DNA of 64,000 bases from contig NZ_RJAC01000030.1 in assembly GCF_003999975.1 (NCBI RefSeq), positions 24,080-88,079 of the forward strand. The letters are read 5' to 3'. A program made the position numbers and the translations under genes. The DNA comes from Actinoplanes solisilvae (GTDB lineage Bacteria; Actinomycetota; Actinomycetes; Mycobacteriales; Micromonosporaceae). Positions 36,436 to 44,324 of this stretch are shown in pieces (the stretch's first letter is position 1; each line of letters starts with the position of its first letter). The notes beneath the pieces are model-generated. The model did not search any database. It was not told the origin of the DNA and was given only the letters and a program-made list of their open reading frames with translations.

Positions 36436-37449
36436 GTGCCGCGCCCCGACCCGCTCCTGCTCGTCCTCGACGGCAACAGTCTGCTGCACCGCGCCTACCA
36501 CGCCGGTGCGGGCGACGGCTGGGCCGACGACGACGGCAACCCCATCTGGGCGTTGCGCGGCCTGGTCGGCTATCTGGCCCGGGCCGCGGCCCATCTGCGG
36601 CCCGACGCGGTCGTGGTCGGCTTCGACTGCCCCGACGAGTCGGCCCGCCGCAGCGACTACCCGCCCTACAAGGCCCACCGCCCCGACAAGGCCGAAGACC
36701 TGACCGCCCAGCTGCTGGCCGCGCCGGCCCTGCTGCGCGACGCCGGGGTGTGCGTGGTCGTCCCCCGCGCCTACGAGGCCGACGACGTGCTGGCCAGCGC
36801 TGCGGCCTCGGCCCGGGGCGCGGGCTGGCGCTCGGTGCTGATGACCAGCGACCGCGACGCGTTCGCCCTGATCGACGAGGCCACGTCGGTGCTGCGCGTG
36901 CGCAACGGCGGCTTCGGCGAGGCCGTGCTGATCGACGCCGCCGGCCTGCCCGAGCTCTACGGCGTCCACGCCTGGCAATACCGCGACTTCGCCGCCCTGC
37001 GAGGAGACCCTTCCGACAACCTCCATGGCGTACGCCGTTTCGGCGCGGCCACCGCGGCCAAGCTGCTCGCCGCGTTCGGCACGGTCGAGGCCGCGTGGGA
37101 GGCGGGCGCCGCCCTGATCCGCGAAACCGTCGGCGACCACGCCGCGACCCACTTCACGGCCCCCGCCGCCCGCGAGATCGTCGACCGCAACCGCCGCCTG
37201 ATGAGCATGCGCCACGACCTGCCCATCCCCGACCTGGCCACGGCCCGCATCCCGCTCGACCGCTTCGCGATGCGCCGCGCCCTGCGCGCCCGCGGCATCA
37301 ACCTGGGCCCGTCGCTGTGGGCCCTGACCGGCGGCGCGCCCCCGGCCGCCCCCGACGCCGACCCCACCCCCGAGTTTCACCCCTGGGTCTTCCGGGGCAG
37401 CCTGGCCGCCCGCCGCGAGCCCACCCCAGGCCAACTGGCCCTCTTCTAG
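36436..37449 (+). CDS. Stand-alone 5'-3' exonuclease (Pol I N-terminal type / FEN-like)
   Basis: 337 residues from GTG 36436. Nuclease hallmarks are LLVLDGNSLLHRAYH, VVGFDCPDESARRSDYPPYKAHR, YEADDVLASAAA, MTSDRDAFALI and the helix-hairpin-helix GDPSDNLHGVRRFGAATAAKLL. These metal-binding acids and the H3TH match the 5' nuclease of DNA polymerase I, but no polymerase domain follows. Such free-standing copies are common in actinobacteria and process flaps or RNA primers. It starts 10 nt after the LacI gene and may be co-transcribed. Confidence 0.92.
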   Translation: MPRPDPLLLVLDGNSLLHRAYHAGAGDGWADDDGNPIWALRGLVGYLARAAAHLRPDAVVVGFDCPDESARRSDYPPYKAHRPDKAEDLTAQLLAAPALLRDAGVCVVVPRAYEADDVLASAAASARGAGWRSVLMTSDRDAFALIDEATSVLRVRNGGFGEAVLIDAAGLPELYGVHAWQYRDFAALRGDPSDNLHGVRRFGAATAAKLLAAFGTVEAAWEAGAALIRETVGDHAATHFTAPAAREIVDRNRRLMSMRHDLPIPDLATARIPLDRFAMRRALRARGINLGPSLWALTGGAPPAAPDADPTPEFHPWVFRGSLAARREPTPGQLALF

Positions 37450-37486
37450 CCCGGCCACGCACTCCACAGCGCGCCCCTGCGGCGCT

Positions 37487-37592
37487 CAGTCCCGGCCGCG
37501 CGGCGCTCAGTCCCGGCCCCGCGCCGCCCAGTCCCGGCCCCGCGCCGCCCAGTCCCGGCCCCGCGCCGCCCAGTCCCGGCCCCCGCGCCGCC
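37487..37592. repeat. 21-bp tandem repeat, five copies, after the exonuclease stop
   Basis: Units start at 37487, 37508, 37529, 37550 and 37571 (CAGTCCCGGCCCCGCGCCGCC). The array begins 38 bp after the exonuclease stop codon. The remaining spacer to 37781 shows no gene. Confidence 0.88.
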
Positions 37593-37781
37593 CGGACCCG
37601 TCGCTCGCGACCGCGCTGTCCCCGATCGCGCGTCCCCCCGAAAACCCGTACCGGAGCGCCCACTCCGCCTCGATCAGTGCGAATCCGACATCGGCACCCC
37701 TCCGCGACCAGGGCATTAGCACTTCTCACCCATCCGTTGCCAGTGATGCAGCGAACTCCTAGTTGCCATCTCACGTTCATT

Positions 37782-37797
37782 TGCCAAGACTTTGCAA
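37782..37797. promoter_or_regulatory. Nur-like nickel-regulator box upstream of the ECF importer
   Basis: TGCCA-AGACT-TTGCAA fits the Nur consensus tGCaa-N5-ttGCAA reported for the Fur-family nickel regulator of Streptomyces coelicolor. It lies 52-67 bp before the first transporter start. This supports repression of the importer by nickel, and argues for Ni over Co as cargo. Confidence 0.5.
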
Positions 37798-37863
37798 CAG
37801 CGGGGGATATTCCTAAGCTTGCGATCAAGATCCACTTGGGGAGGCGTCATGGAGACGACGGCG

Positions 37864-38550
37864 ATGCACATCGCCAACGGGATCGTGGACGGGCCGGTGT
37901 CGGCCGTGTTCGCGGTCCTCGCGGTCGTCGCGCTGGCCATCTGCGTACGGAAGGCTCGAAACGACCTCGACGAGCGCCTGGCCCCGATGGCCGGCCTGGT
38001 CGCGGCGTTCATCTTCGCCGTGCAGATGCTCAACTTCCAGGTGCTGCCGGGCGTCTCCGGTCACCTGCTCGGCGGCACGCTCGCGGTGATCCTGGTCGGC
38101 CCGTGGGTGGGCGCGCTCTGCGTCTCGACGGTGCTGATCGTGCAGTGCCTGCTCTTCGCCGACGGCGGCCTCACCGCGCTCGGCCTGAACATCACGAACA
38201 TGGCGCTACTCGGCACCGCCGCCGGATATCTGCTGGTCGTCGCCCTGCTGCGCTTCCTGCCCAAGACCCCGACCGGCCTCGGCACCACCGCCCTGATCGC
38301 CTCGATCGTCAGCGTCGTCGTCGCCTCGCAGGGCTTCGTGCTCGAGTACGCGCTCGGCGGCACCACCGACCTCTCCCTGCCGGTCATCTCCGGCACGATG
38401 GCCGGCGTCCACATCCTGATCGGCATCGGCGAGGGCCTGATCGCCGCGACCACGGTCGTCACCGTGGCCAAGGTCCGGCCCGACCTCGTGTACGCCCTGC
38501 GGCGCTTCCGCAAGCCCGCCACGATCTCCGAGGTTGGAGTGAACGCATGA
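37864..38550 (+). CDS. cbiM: ECF-type nickel/cobalt transporter substrate-capture component (CbiM/NikM)
   Basis: 228 residues from ATG 37864, giving N-terminal MHIANG. In CbiM/NikM the free amino terminus and His2 help bind the metal, which favours this start; ATG 37849, 15 nt upstream with GGGAGG before it, is the alternative and would hide His2. About seven membrane helices are visible, and GVSGHLLGGTL carries the second conserved histidine. It captures Ni or Co ions for the energy-coupling module encoded downstream. The stop overlaps the next start by 4 nt. Confidence 0.88.
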   Translation: MHIANGIVDGPVSAVFAVLAVVALAICVRKARNDLDERLAPMAGLVAAFIFAVQMLNFQVLPGVSGHLLGGTLAVILVGPWVGALCVSTVLIVQCLLFADGGLTALGLNITNMALLGTAAGYLLVVALLRFLPKTPTGLGTTALIASIVSVVVASQGFVLEYALGGTTDLSLPVISGTMAGVHILIGIGEGLIAATTVVTVAKVRPDLVYALRRFRKPATISEVGVNA

Positions 38551-38900
38551 CCAAGCGACTCGGATGGTTCCTGGCCGGCGGCCTGCTCGTGGCCCTGCTG
38601 CTGGCCGGCGTCGTCAGCAACTTCGCGTCGGGCAGCCCCGACGGCCTCGACTACGCGGCCCGCGAGGGGTGCACGTTCAACGCCGACGACGAGATCACCG
38701 GCGGCACGTGCATGGCCCAGCAGGAAGGCGAGCACCAGCTCGGCGACAGCCCGCTGGCCGACTACGGCATCAAGGGCGTCGGCAACAGCTTCCTGTCCAC
38801 GGCCCTGGCCGGTACGGCGGGCGTGCTGATCACGTTCGGCATCGGCGCGGGCCTGTTCTGGGTCGCCCGCCGCCGCAAGACCTCCGACGCGGGAGCCTGA
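38547..38900 (+). CDS. PDGLE-domain membrane protein (CbiN/NikN-like subunit)
   Basis: 117 residues with two membrane helices (WFLAGGLLVALLLAGVVSNF and ALAGTAGVLITFGIGAGLFWV) around an extracytoplasmic loop. SGSPDGLDYAA after the first helix is the PDGLE signature of the small accessory subunit in Ni/Co ECF importers. It overlaps cbiM by 4 nt and lies 1 nt from cbiQ. It assists metal loading of the CbiM-like protein. Confidence 0.88.
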   Translation: MTKRLGWFLAGGLLVALLLAGVVSNFASGSPDGLDYAAREGCTFNADDEITGGTCMAQQEGEHQLGDSPLADYGIKGVGNSFLSTALAGTAGVLITFGIGAGLFWVARRRKTSDAGA

Positions 38901-38901
38901 C

Positions 38902-39663
38902 GTGGGCGCCGGGCACGCTCATCCCCTGCACCTGGAGAGGGCGAGCCCGGTGCACCGCCTCGCACCCGAGGTCAAGATCGCGGCCGTCCTGCTCTTCACG
39001 ATCATCGTGGTCGTCACTCCCCGTACGGAATTCTGGGCCTTTGCGGGTTATGCAGTGTTGCTGGCCGTGGTCGCGGTGCTGGCCCGCGTCCCCGCCCTCT
39101 GGCTGGCGAAACGGGCCACCATCGAGCTCCCGTTCGTGCTGCTGGCAATCGCGCTGCCGTTCGCGGGTCGCGGCGAGCGCATCGATTGGCTGGGCCTGTC
39201 CCTGTCGGTCGACGGACTGCACGGCGCGTGGAACATCTTCGCCAAGGGCACGCTCGGCGTCCTCGCGTCGCTGCTGCTGGCCGCGAGCACGACGATGCGC
39301 GACCTGATCCTCGGCCTCGACCGGCTGCACTGCCCCGCGGTCTTCACCCAGATCGCCACGTTCATGCTGCGCTACCTGGACGTGCTGGCCGACGACGCCC
39401 GCCGCATGCGGATCGCCCGGCTGTCCCGCGGCTACGATCCCCGCTTCCTGTGGCAGGTCAAGGCGTTCGCGGTCAGCGTCGGCGCCCTGTTCCTGCGCGC
39501 CTACGAGCGCGGGGAACGCGTCTACCTCGCGATGGTGTCCCGGGGCTACACCGGCACGCTCCCCCGCGCCGAGAACGACCGCGCGCCGGTCACGCAGTGG
39601 GTGGCCGCCGCCGTCCTGCCCGCCGCAACCGCCGGGATCGCCCTGGCCGCGGCGCTGGGATGA
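38902..39663 (+). CDS. cbiQ: ECF transporter transmembrane coupling component (CbiQ/EcfT)
   Basis: 253 residues from GTG 38902. Several membrane helices and the two cytoplasmic coupling motifs of EcfT proteins are visible: ARRMRIARLSRGY near residue 170 and the later ERVYLAMVSRGYTG. They dock the ATPase dimer. A His-containing N-terminus (GAGHAHPLH) is unusual and might help metal binding. It is the third gene of the importer operon. Confidence 0.9.
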   Translation: MGAGHAHPLHLERASPVHRLAPEVKIAAVLLFTIIVVVTPRTEFWAFAGYAVLLAVVAVLARVPALWLAKRATIELPFVLLAIALPFAGRGERIDWLGLSLSVDGLHGAWNIFAKGTLGVLASLLLAASTTMRDLILGLDRLHCPAVFTQIATFMLRYLDVLADDARRMRIARLSRGYDPRFLWQVKAFAVSVGALFLRAYERGERVYLAMVSRGYTGTLPRAENDRAPVTQWVAAAVLPAATAGIALAAALG

Positions 39664-39790
39664 GGCGGCTCAAGGTTCCGGATGCGGCCCGGCTCTCGGA
39701 TGAGGCGCGGCACTTCCGGGCGTACGGAACGCATCCGGCGCAGGCACGGCTGACATGATCGGGCCCGGAGCACCAACGAGTGGAGTGACC

Positions 39791-40576
39791 ATGAGCGACG
39801 CCGACCCGGCCGCCGGCACCACCCCGGCCCTGCGCGTCGCGGGCCTGCATTTCGCCTACCCCGACGGCACCTCGGTGCTGCACGGCATCGACCTGACCCT
39901 GGCCCCCGGCGAGCGGGTGGCCCTGCTCGGCCCGAACGGCGCCGGCAAGACCACCCTGGTGCTGCACCTCAACGGCATCCTGCACGGCGGCCCCGGCACC
40001 ATCGACGTCGCCGGCGCCCGCGTCAACCCGGCCGACCGAGCCGCCCTGGCCGAGATCCGCCGCCGCGTAGGCATCGTCTTCCAGGACCCCGACGATCAGC
40101 TCTTCATGCCCACGGTCGCCGAGGATGTGGCCTTCGGCCCGCAAAATCTGGGCGTACGCGGCGACGAGCTGCAAACCCGCGTCGACGAGGCTCTCGCAGC
40201 GGTCGGCATGAGCGCCCACCGCGACCAGGTCCCGCACCACCTGTCCTTCGGTCAGCGCCGCCGGGTCGCGGTAGCCACCGTCCTGGCGATGCGCCCCGAG
40301 ATCCTCGTCCTGGACGAGCCCTCGTCCAACCTGGACCCGGCGAGCCGCCGCGAGCTGGCCGAGATCCTCGAGCCCCTGCCGGTGACCGTGCTGATGGTGA
40401 CCCACGACCTCCCGTACGCCCTGCAGTTGTGCCCGCGGTCGGTGATCCTCGACGCGGGCCGCATCGTCGCCGACGCCCCCACCCCCGAGATCCTCACCGA
40501 CGAGCCCCTGCTGCGGGCTCACCGCCTCGAACTCCCCTTCGGCTTCGACCCGGTAGCCGCCCGGCCGACCCGCTGA
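39791..40576 (+). CDS. cbiO: ECF transporter ATPase (CbiO)
   Basis: 261 residues from ATG 39791 (GGAG upstream). Walker A GPNGAGKTTLVLHLNG, Q-loop VFQDPDDQLFMPTV, signature LSFGQRRRVAVATVL and Walker B ILVLDEPSSNLDP are intact. The Q-loop wording is typical of CbiO/EcfA. One ATPase serves both positions, as in group I Ni/Co ECF systems. It completes the M-N-Q-O set after a 127-bp gap. Confidence 0.92.
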   Translation: MSDADPAAGTTPALRVAGLHFAYPDGTSVLHGIDLTLAPGERVALLGPNGAGKTTLVLHLNGILHGGPGTIDVAGARVNPADRAALAEIRRRVGIVFQDPDDQLFMPTVAEDVAFGPQNLGVRGDELQTRVDEALAAVGMSAHRDQVPHHLSFGQRRRVAVATVLAMRPEILVLDEPSSNLDPASRRELAEILEPLPVTVLMVTHDLPYALQLCPRSVILDAGRIVADAPTPEILTDEPLLRAHRLELPFGFDPVAARPTR

Positions 40577-40606
40577 TCCCGGCGGGCCGGCGGTCGCCCC
40601 GGAGGC

Positions 40607-41308
40607 CTACAACCGGCCCTGCTCAATCTCGCGGTCCGACCTCGCTTGCTCGACAACGTCGTTCAGGCCCTTCCTGCCCAGAGCGTCGAGAACCTCCGCC
40701 GCCAGATCCCCTCCCGCGAGCATGCACAGCTCGACCTGGACCAACTGTTCCTCGAGCACGGTCGTGGCCGCGATCTGATCGACGACCCGTTCTACGAGGT
40801 CAGGCGGTGGCTTCTGCGACCACAACGCCAGCGGCGCCAGAGGGCTGGCCAGCAACATTCCGGGATCCGGGTCGTCGGGAACACTGACCGAACGGTATTC
40901 AAGCCGGGACCGATCACGCCTGAAACGGCCCGGATATCCGTTACCCAGCGGCCAGAGCACAACCTGATGGATCCGATGACCCGAACGGCTGTACTTGAGC
41001 GCCAGGCTCGACCAGCAGGTAACCATCCACTCCTGGAAGCCCTCGGTGCGCTCCACCTGAACCACGATGTGGTAGACGTCGGTCGGCACTCCGTCGCCGC
41101 GCAGCACGAGGAACGCCCCGCTGCACTGGCGATCGTGTTGCTCCAGCGGCTCGGGCGGCTCGTCGTGGATCACCCCCGCACCGTCGAGCCGGGCGCCGCA
41201 CAACAGGCGCAGCGCGTCCCGGGGGTGAGCCTCCAGCAGCCACTTGAACAGGCCGCCTAAGTCACGGGGGCGCGCCGACCCCACCGCAGAGTGCACGTTG
41301 TCGGCCAT
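40607..41308 (-). CDS. Rpn/PD-(D/E)XK-like hypothetical protein
   Basis: 233 residues from ATG 41308 behind AAGGAG. The pattern HPRDALRLLCGAR, then ADVYHIVVQVERTEG-like and LKYSRSGHRIHQVVLWPLGNG recalls Rpn/YhgA-type recombination-promoting nucleases and their actinobacterial relatives. The aspartate-glutamate-lysine set of an active nuclease is only partly visible, so activity is doubtful. The C-terminal half is helical and acidic. It is transcribed alone, convergent to cbiO. I am unsure of the family and recognise no partner. Confidence 0.55.
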   Translation of the reverse strand: MADNVHSAVGSARPRDLGGLFKWLLEAHPRDALRLLCGARLDGAGVIHDEPPEPLEQHDRQCSGAFLVLRGDGVPTDVYHIVVQVERTEGFQEWMVTCWSSLALKYSRSGHRIHQVVLWPLGNGYPGRFRRDRSRLEYRSVSVPDDPDPGMLLASPLAPLALWSQKPPPDLVERVVDQIAATTVLEEQLVQVELCMLAGGDLAAEVLDALGRKGLNDVVEQARSDREIEQGRL

Positions 41309-41362
41309 GATTTCTCCTTCCGCGCCTGCCATCGGCGCGGGAGCCAGCTTCTCGCGCGGCAT

Positions 41363-41388
41363 GACAACTAGTCAAGAGACATGTTGTC
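41363..41388 (-). promoter_or_regulatory. Inverted repeat and -35-like element before the Rpn-like gene
   Basis: GACAAC (41363-41368) and GTTGTC (41383-41388) form an inverted repeat flanked by CGCGC-rich arms. On the minus strand TTGACT lies inside it and could be a -35 box. This suggests a repressible promoter. Confidence 0.4.
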
Positions 41389-41540
41389 GCGCGCTCAGAA
41401 TTGGCACGCTTTGGAGCATTCACGTAAGCGCTTGATCCTCGGCGCCCTCCCCCGCCGCCGCCTCCGACCGAAACCTGAGCAGGCTCAATGCCGGCCCCTC
41501 CGAGCCGGGCACGGCCTTGGTGGCCCGAGGGGGTTCGAAG

Positions 41541-41697
41541 CCGGCCAACGGAGCTGGTAGCGCGGCCAGGATTCGAAGCCGGCCAACGGAGCTGGTAGCG
41601 CGGCCGGGACCCGGAGCCGGCCAACGGAGCCGGCAGGCCGGCCGGGACCCGGAGCCGGCCAACGGAGCCGGTGGGCCGGGTGGGGGCTCGGGGCCGG
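41541..41697. repeat. 38-bp tandem repeat, about four copies
   Basis: CCGGCCAACGGAGC recurs at 41541, 41579, 41617 and 41655, with a degenerate copy near 41694 that abuts the stop of the maleylpyruvate-isomerase-like gene. Units contain GAGCTGGTAGCGC and GGATTCGAA, which look like tRNA D- and T-arm sequences but are too close together for a tRNA. The region 41390-41540 shows nothing else. Confidence 0.85.
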
Positions 41698-42363
41698 TCA
41701 GCGAAGTTTGCCTGTGGCGCCCGGGTGGTCCGTGGAGGCCAGGAAGGCCGCGCCGGGGCCGTGGAGGTGAGGCGCGGCGGCTGCCACCCGGCCGGTCAGG
41801 AGCAGGAGCAGGGCGGCGATCGGTCCGGCGACGGTGGAACCCCTGCCGGCCCGCCAGTCGGCGTCGGTGGCGGACAGCTGCAGGCCGGCCAAGCGCCGGC
41901 GGGCGTGGAACGGCCAGCCCATCGACCAGACGTGGGCCGCACCGGCGCGGGCAGCCAGAACGGGCACGGGGTGGTCGAGACCGAGCGGCAGGGCGATGTC
42001 CTGGCCGTGAACCAGGATGTCGGGCACCAGGTTGCGATAGTTCGTGACGAACGGGAGCCGCCGGGAGTCGGCGTCGCGGCGCAGGACGGCGATCAGCTCG
42101 TCGGCGGCCGGGAAGGCCCGGAGAGCCACGTCGCGGTTGAGGCGGTGGAAGCTGCCGCGGGCCCGCGCCGCGTCGCGCAGCAGGCTCCAGCCGAGCGGCT
42201 GGGATGCCAGCGCCACATGGGCGGCCACGTCTCGTACTCGCCAGCCGGAGCAGAGCGAAGCGGTGCTCCACTGCGTCGGCGTCAAAGTTTCCAGCAGGTC
42301 GGCCAGGGCCCGGCGCTGGGCGGCGATGACCTGCCAGCTCTCATCCTCGGTGAGGTAACCCAT
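41698..42363 (-). CDS. Maleylpyruvate isomerase-family (DinB-like) protein
   Basis: 221 residues. The N-terminal four-helix DinB/MDMPI fold is marked by LCSGWRVRDVAAHVA, with the conserved metal-site histidine, and later LVPDILVHGQDIALPLG with a second histidine. Proteins of this TIGR03083-type group are thought to be metal- and thiol (mycothiol)-dependent transferases; substrates are mostly unknown. It is divergent from a MarR regulator across a 40-bp spacer that holds a perfect palindrome, so the pair is probably regulated together. Confidence 0.85.
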   Translation of the reverse strand: MGYLTEDESWQVIAAQRRALADLLETLTPTQWSTASLCSGWRVRDVAAHVALASQPLGWSLLRDAARARGSFHRLNRDVALRAFPAADELIAVLRRDADSRRLPFVTNYRNLVPDILVHGQDIALPLGLDHPVPVLAARAGAAHVWSMGWPFHARRRLAGLQLSATDADWRAGRGSTVAGPIAALLLLLTGRVAAAAPHLHGPGAAFLASTDHPGATGKLR

Positions 42364-42372
42364 GACGTAAAG

Positions 42373-42393
42373 TTAGTCAGAGGCTCTGACTAA
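42373..42393. promoter_or_regulatory. Perfect 21-bp palindrome, MarR operator
   Basis: TTAGTCAGAG-G-CTCTGACTAA is fully symmetric. It lies 10 bp from each of the divergent starts (42363 and 42404), so a bound MarR dimer would block both genes. TTAGTCAGAG contains AT-rich TTAGTC, the usual MarR contact style. Confidence 0.8.
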
Positions 42394-42403
42394 AGACAAG
42401 AGG

Positions 42404-42853
42404 GTGACCGTGCCGAGTGACAACGGGCTCAATCTCGGATTGCTGCTTTTCATCCCGTACCGGGCGATGGAGACACGGGTGTTCGCGGCCCTAGCGGCGG
42501 CCGGGTTCGACGACTTCACGCCGGCTCAGGCGCGGGTCTTCCAGCGCATCGGGCCGGGCGGCAACCGCCTCACCGAGCTCGCCGAGCAGGCCCAGATCAC
42601 CAAGCAGTCGGCCGGGTTCCTGGTCGACCAGCTCGAGCGGGCCGGCTACGTCGAGCGGGTGCCCGACCCGACCGACGCGCGGGCCCGGCTGATCCGCATC
42701 GCCGAGCGCGGGGCCCGAGCCGTACCCCTCGCCGCGGCCGCCGTCGCCGAGGTTGAGGCCGAGTGGACGGCGCTGCTCGGTGACGACCGGACGGACACGC
42801 TGCGCGACATCCTCACGGAGTTGCGCGCCCACACCGACCCGTGGGCTGAGTAG
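42404..42853 (+). CDS. MarR-family transcriptional regulator
   Basis: 149 residues from GTG 42404 (a second GTG lies two codons on). The winged helix is evident in RLTELAEQAQITKQSAGFLVDQLERAGYV followed by the wing DPTDARARLIRI. It most likely represses the divergent maleylpyruvate-isomerase-like gene and itself through the palindrome between them. The HD-domain gene starts 9 nt after its stop and could be in the same transcript. Confidence 0.92.
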   Translation: MTVPSDNGLNLGLLLFIPYRAMETRVFAALAAAGFDDFTPAQARVFQRIGPGGNRLTELAEQAQITKQSAGFLVDQLERAGYVERVPDPTDARARLIRIAERGARAVPLAAAAVAEVEAEWTALLGDDRTDTLRDILTELRAHTDPWAE

Positions 42854-42862
42854 CCTGCTGCG

Positions 42863-43429
42863 GTGGACCTTCCGACCGACGCCGAGATCCGCGCGTTGCA
42901 TGACCGTTTCGCACCCGACACCGCGGCGTTCGAGCTCGTGTGGACACACTGCCGCATCGTGTGCGAGATCGCCGAGCAGCTGCTCACTGACGAAAACCAG
43001 CCACTCGTACGGGCTGGGGCGCTGCTGCACGACATCGGCGTCCATCGGCTCGCGCGCGGGGAGGCGTACATCAGGCACGGTCTTCTCGGCGAGGAACTGC
43101 TCGGCGGACTGGGGATGCCGGCGGCGCTCGCCCGCTTCTGCTCGCATCACACGGGGGTAGGGATCACGCGGGATGACGTACGCGGGCAGGGTCTTCCGCT
43201 GCCGGTCGCGGACTACCTCGCCGAGAGTCCCGAGGAGACGCTGGTGATGTACGCCGACAAGTTCCACAGCAAGACGACGCCGCCGCGCTTCGTGACCGCG
43301 TCGTCGTACGCCGAGATCGTGGGTCGGTTCGGCGAGGACAAGAAAGCTCGATTCGCCGCGCTGGTCGAGCGGTACGGTGAGCCGCGCCTGGAAGCCCTGG
43401 CCGAACGCTATGGTCACGAGCTGCGTTGA
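42863..43429 (+). CDS. HD-domain phosphohydrolase-like protein
   Basis: 188 residues from GTG 42863. Metal-binding HD-fold residues are His in VWTHCRIV, HD in LLHDIGVHRL, HH in FCSHHTGVG and the late Asp in VMYADKFHS. The build matches small HDIG/HD proteins that hydrolyse nucleotides or phosphate esters. The substrate cannot be told. It follows the MarR gene closely, but a functional link is only suggested by spacing. Confidence 0.87.
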   Translation: MDLPTDAEIRALHDRFAPDTAAFELVWTHCRIVCEIAEQLLTDENQPLVRAGALLHDIGVHRLARGEAYIRHGLLGEELLGGLGMPAALARFCSHHTGVGITRDDVRGQGLPLPVADYLAESPEETLVMYADKFHSKTTPPRFVTASSYAEIVGRFGEDKKARFAALVERYGEPRLEALAERYGHELR

Positions 43430-43472
43430 AATTCGCTTTCGTAACACGACCGTGCGAGATCATTGTTAGCGC

Positions 43473-44069
43473 GTGACCGTTCCCCTCCGGCAGATCCGGG
43501 CCGCGTACGACGACAGCACCGTCACCGTCTACCAGGCGTACTCCCCCGAGATCGCCCTGCCCGCGCTCGCCGCCGGCCGTTTCGTCCCGCCGTTCAAGCT
43601 GTCCCGGATGACGTGGATCAAGCCCTCGTTCCTGTGGATGATGTATCGCAGCGGCTGGGCGACCAAGCCCGGTCAGGAGCACGTGCTGGCCGTGCAAATC
43701 CGGCGGGACGGTTTCGAGTGGGCGCTGAGCCGGGCCTGCCTCAGCCACTACGACCGCGACCTGCACCCCGACCGCAGGACGTGGGCGGCCGCCGTCAAGC
43801 GGAGCCCGGTCCGCGTCCAGTGGGACCCGGAACGGTCACCGCGCCTGCAGCCCCTGCCCCACCGGTCGTTGCAGATGGGCCTGTCCGGCGAGGCCGCGGA
43901 ACGCTACGCCAACGAGTGGATCACCGGAATCGTGGACGTGACTCCGCTGGCCCGACGCGTGGCCGCCGGCGACCTGACAGCGGCGCCGGTGGAGAAGCCC
44001 TATCCGCTGCCGGCCTCCGTGGCGGAGACGATTGGAGCGACGCCCGCCTATCCTCCAGGACGGACGTAG
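43473..44069 (+). CDS. DUF4291 domain-containing protein
   Basis: 198 residues from GTG 43473. The sequence carries the DUF4291 core: RQIRAAYDDSTVTVYQAYSPEIA, FKLSRMTWIKPSFLWMMYRSGWATK, VQWDPERSPRL and SIQMGL-like LQMGLSGEA. The family is widespread and uncharacterised, with conserved aromatic and basic residues that could bind a nucleotide or nucleic acid (inference). It stands alone between the HD protein and a hydrolase fragment. Confidence 0.9.
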   Translation: MTVPLRQIRAAYDDSTVTVYQAYSPEIALPALAAGRFVPPFKLSRMTWIKPSFLWMMYRSGWATKPGQEHVLAVQIRRDGFEWALSRACLSHYDRDLHPDRRTWAAAVKRSPVRVQWDPERSPRLQPLPHRSLQMGLSGEAAERYANEWITGIVDVTPLARRVAAGDLTAAPVEKPYPLPASVAETIGATPAYPPGRT

Positions 44070-44099
44070 ATCAACCACGGAGGCGAGACGGAATTCGGG

Positions 44100-44234
44100 T
44101 TGGCGGACGGACGGGTGCTCGGCTGGGCCGAGTACGGCGAGCCCGCCGGCGCGCCGGTCGTCTTCCTGCACGGCACGCCCGGCTCGAGGACGCCGGCCAC
44201 CCGCCCTCCCCGGCGGAATGGCGGAGTTTGCTGA
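44100..44234 (+). pseudogene. Remnant of an alpha/beta hydrolase gene (N-terminal piece)
   Basis: The frame reads LADGRVLGWAEYGEPAGAP then VVFLHGTPGSR, the standard start of an alpha/beta hydrolase up to the oxyanion loop. It is then lost: the following codons do not match the family and a TGA stops it at 44232. No start codon with a ribosome site is found, and a TAG at 44070 lies in frame upstream. The nucleophile elbow is missing. I see no further hydrolase-like stretch up to the copC stop. Confidence 0.7.
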
Positions 44235-44324
44235 CTTGGCTCGCCCGCCAGCCGCAGCGTCGCCAATGGGATCTGCCGGCTTGGCGGACCGTCGGCCGCG
44301 GTGCCGAAGGCGGGATCGGCCGAC

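Noticed and set aside
37600..37848. Cobalamin riboswitch before the Ni/Co importer
   Set aside because: The conserved GCCACTG-type core and B12 box are not found; the leader is short and fits protein-mediated control.
39660..39758. 32-codon frame overlapping the cbiQ stop by 4 nt
   Set aside because: The overlap looks like coupling, but the peptide has no conserved feature and the DNA is internally repetitive.
41530..41700. Tandem tRNA genes
   Set aside because: T-loop-like words occur, but no anticodon arm or acceptor stem can be formed.
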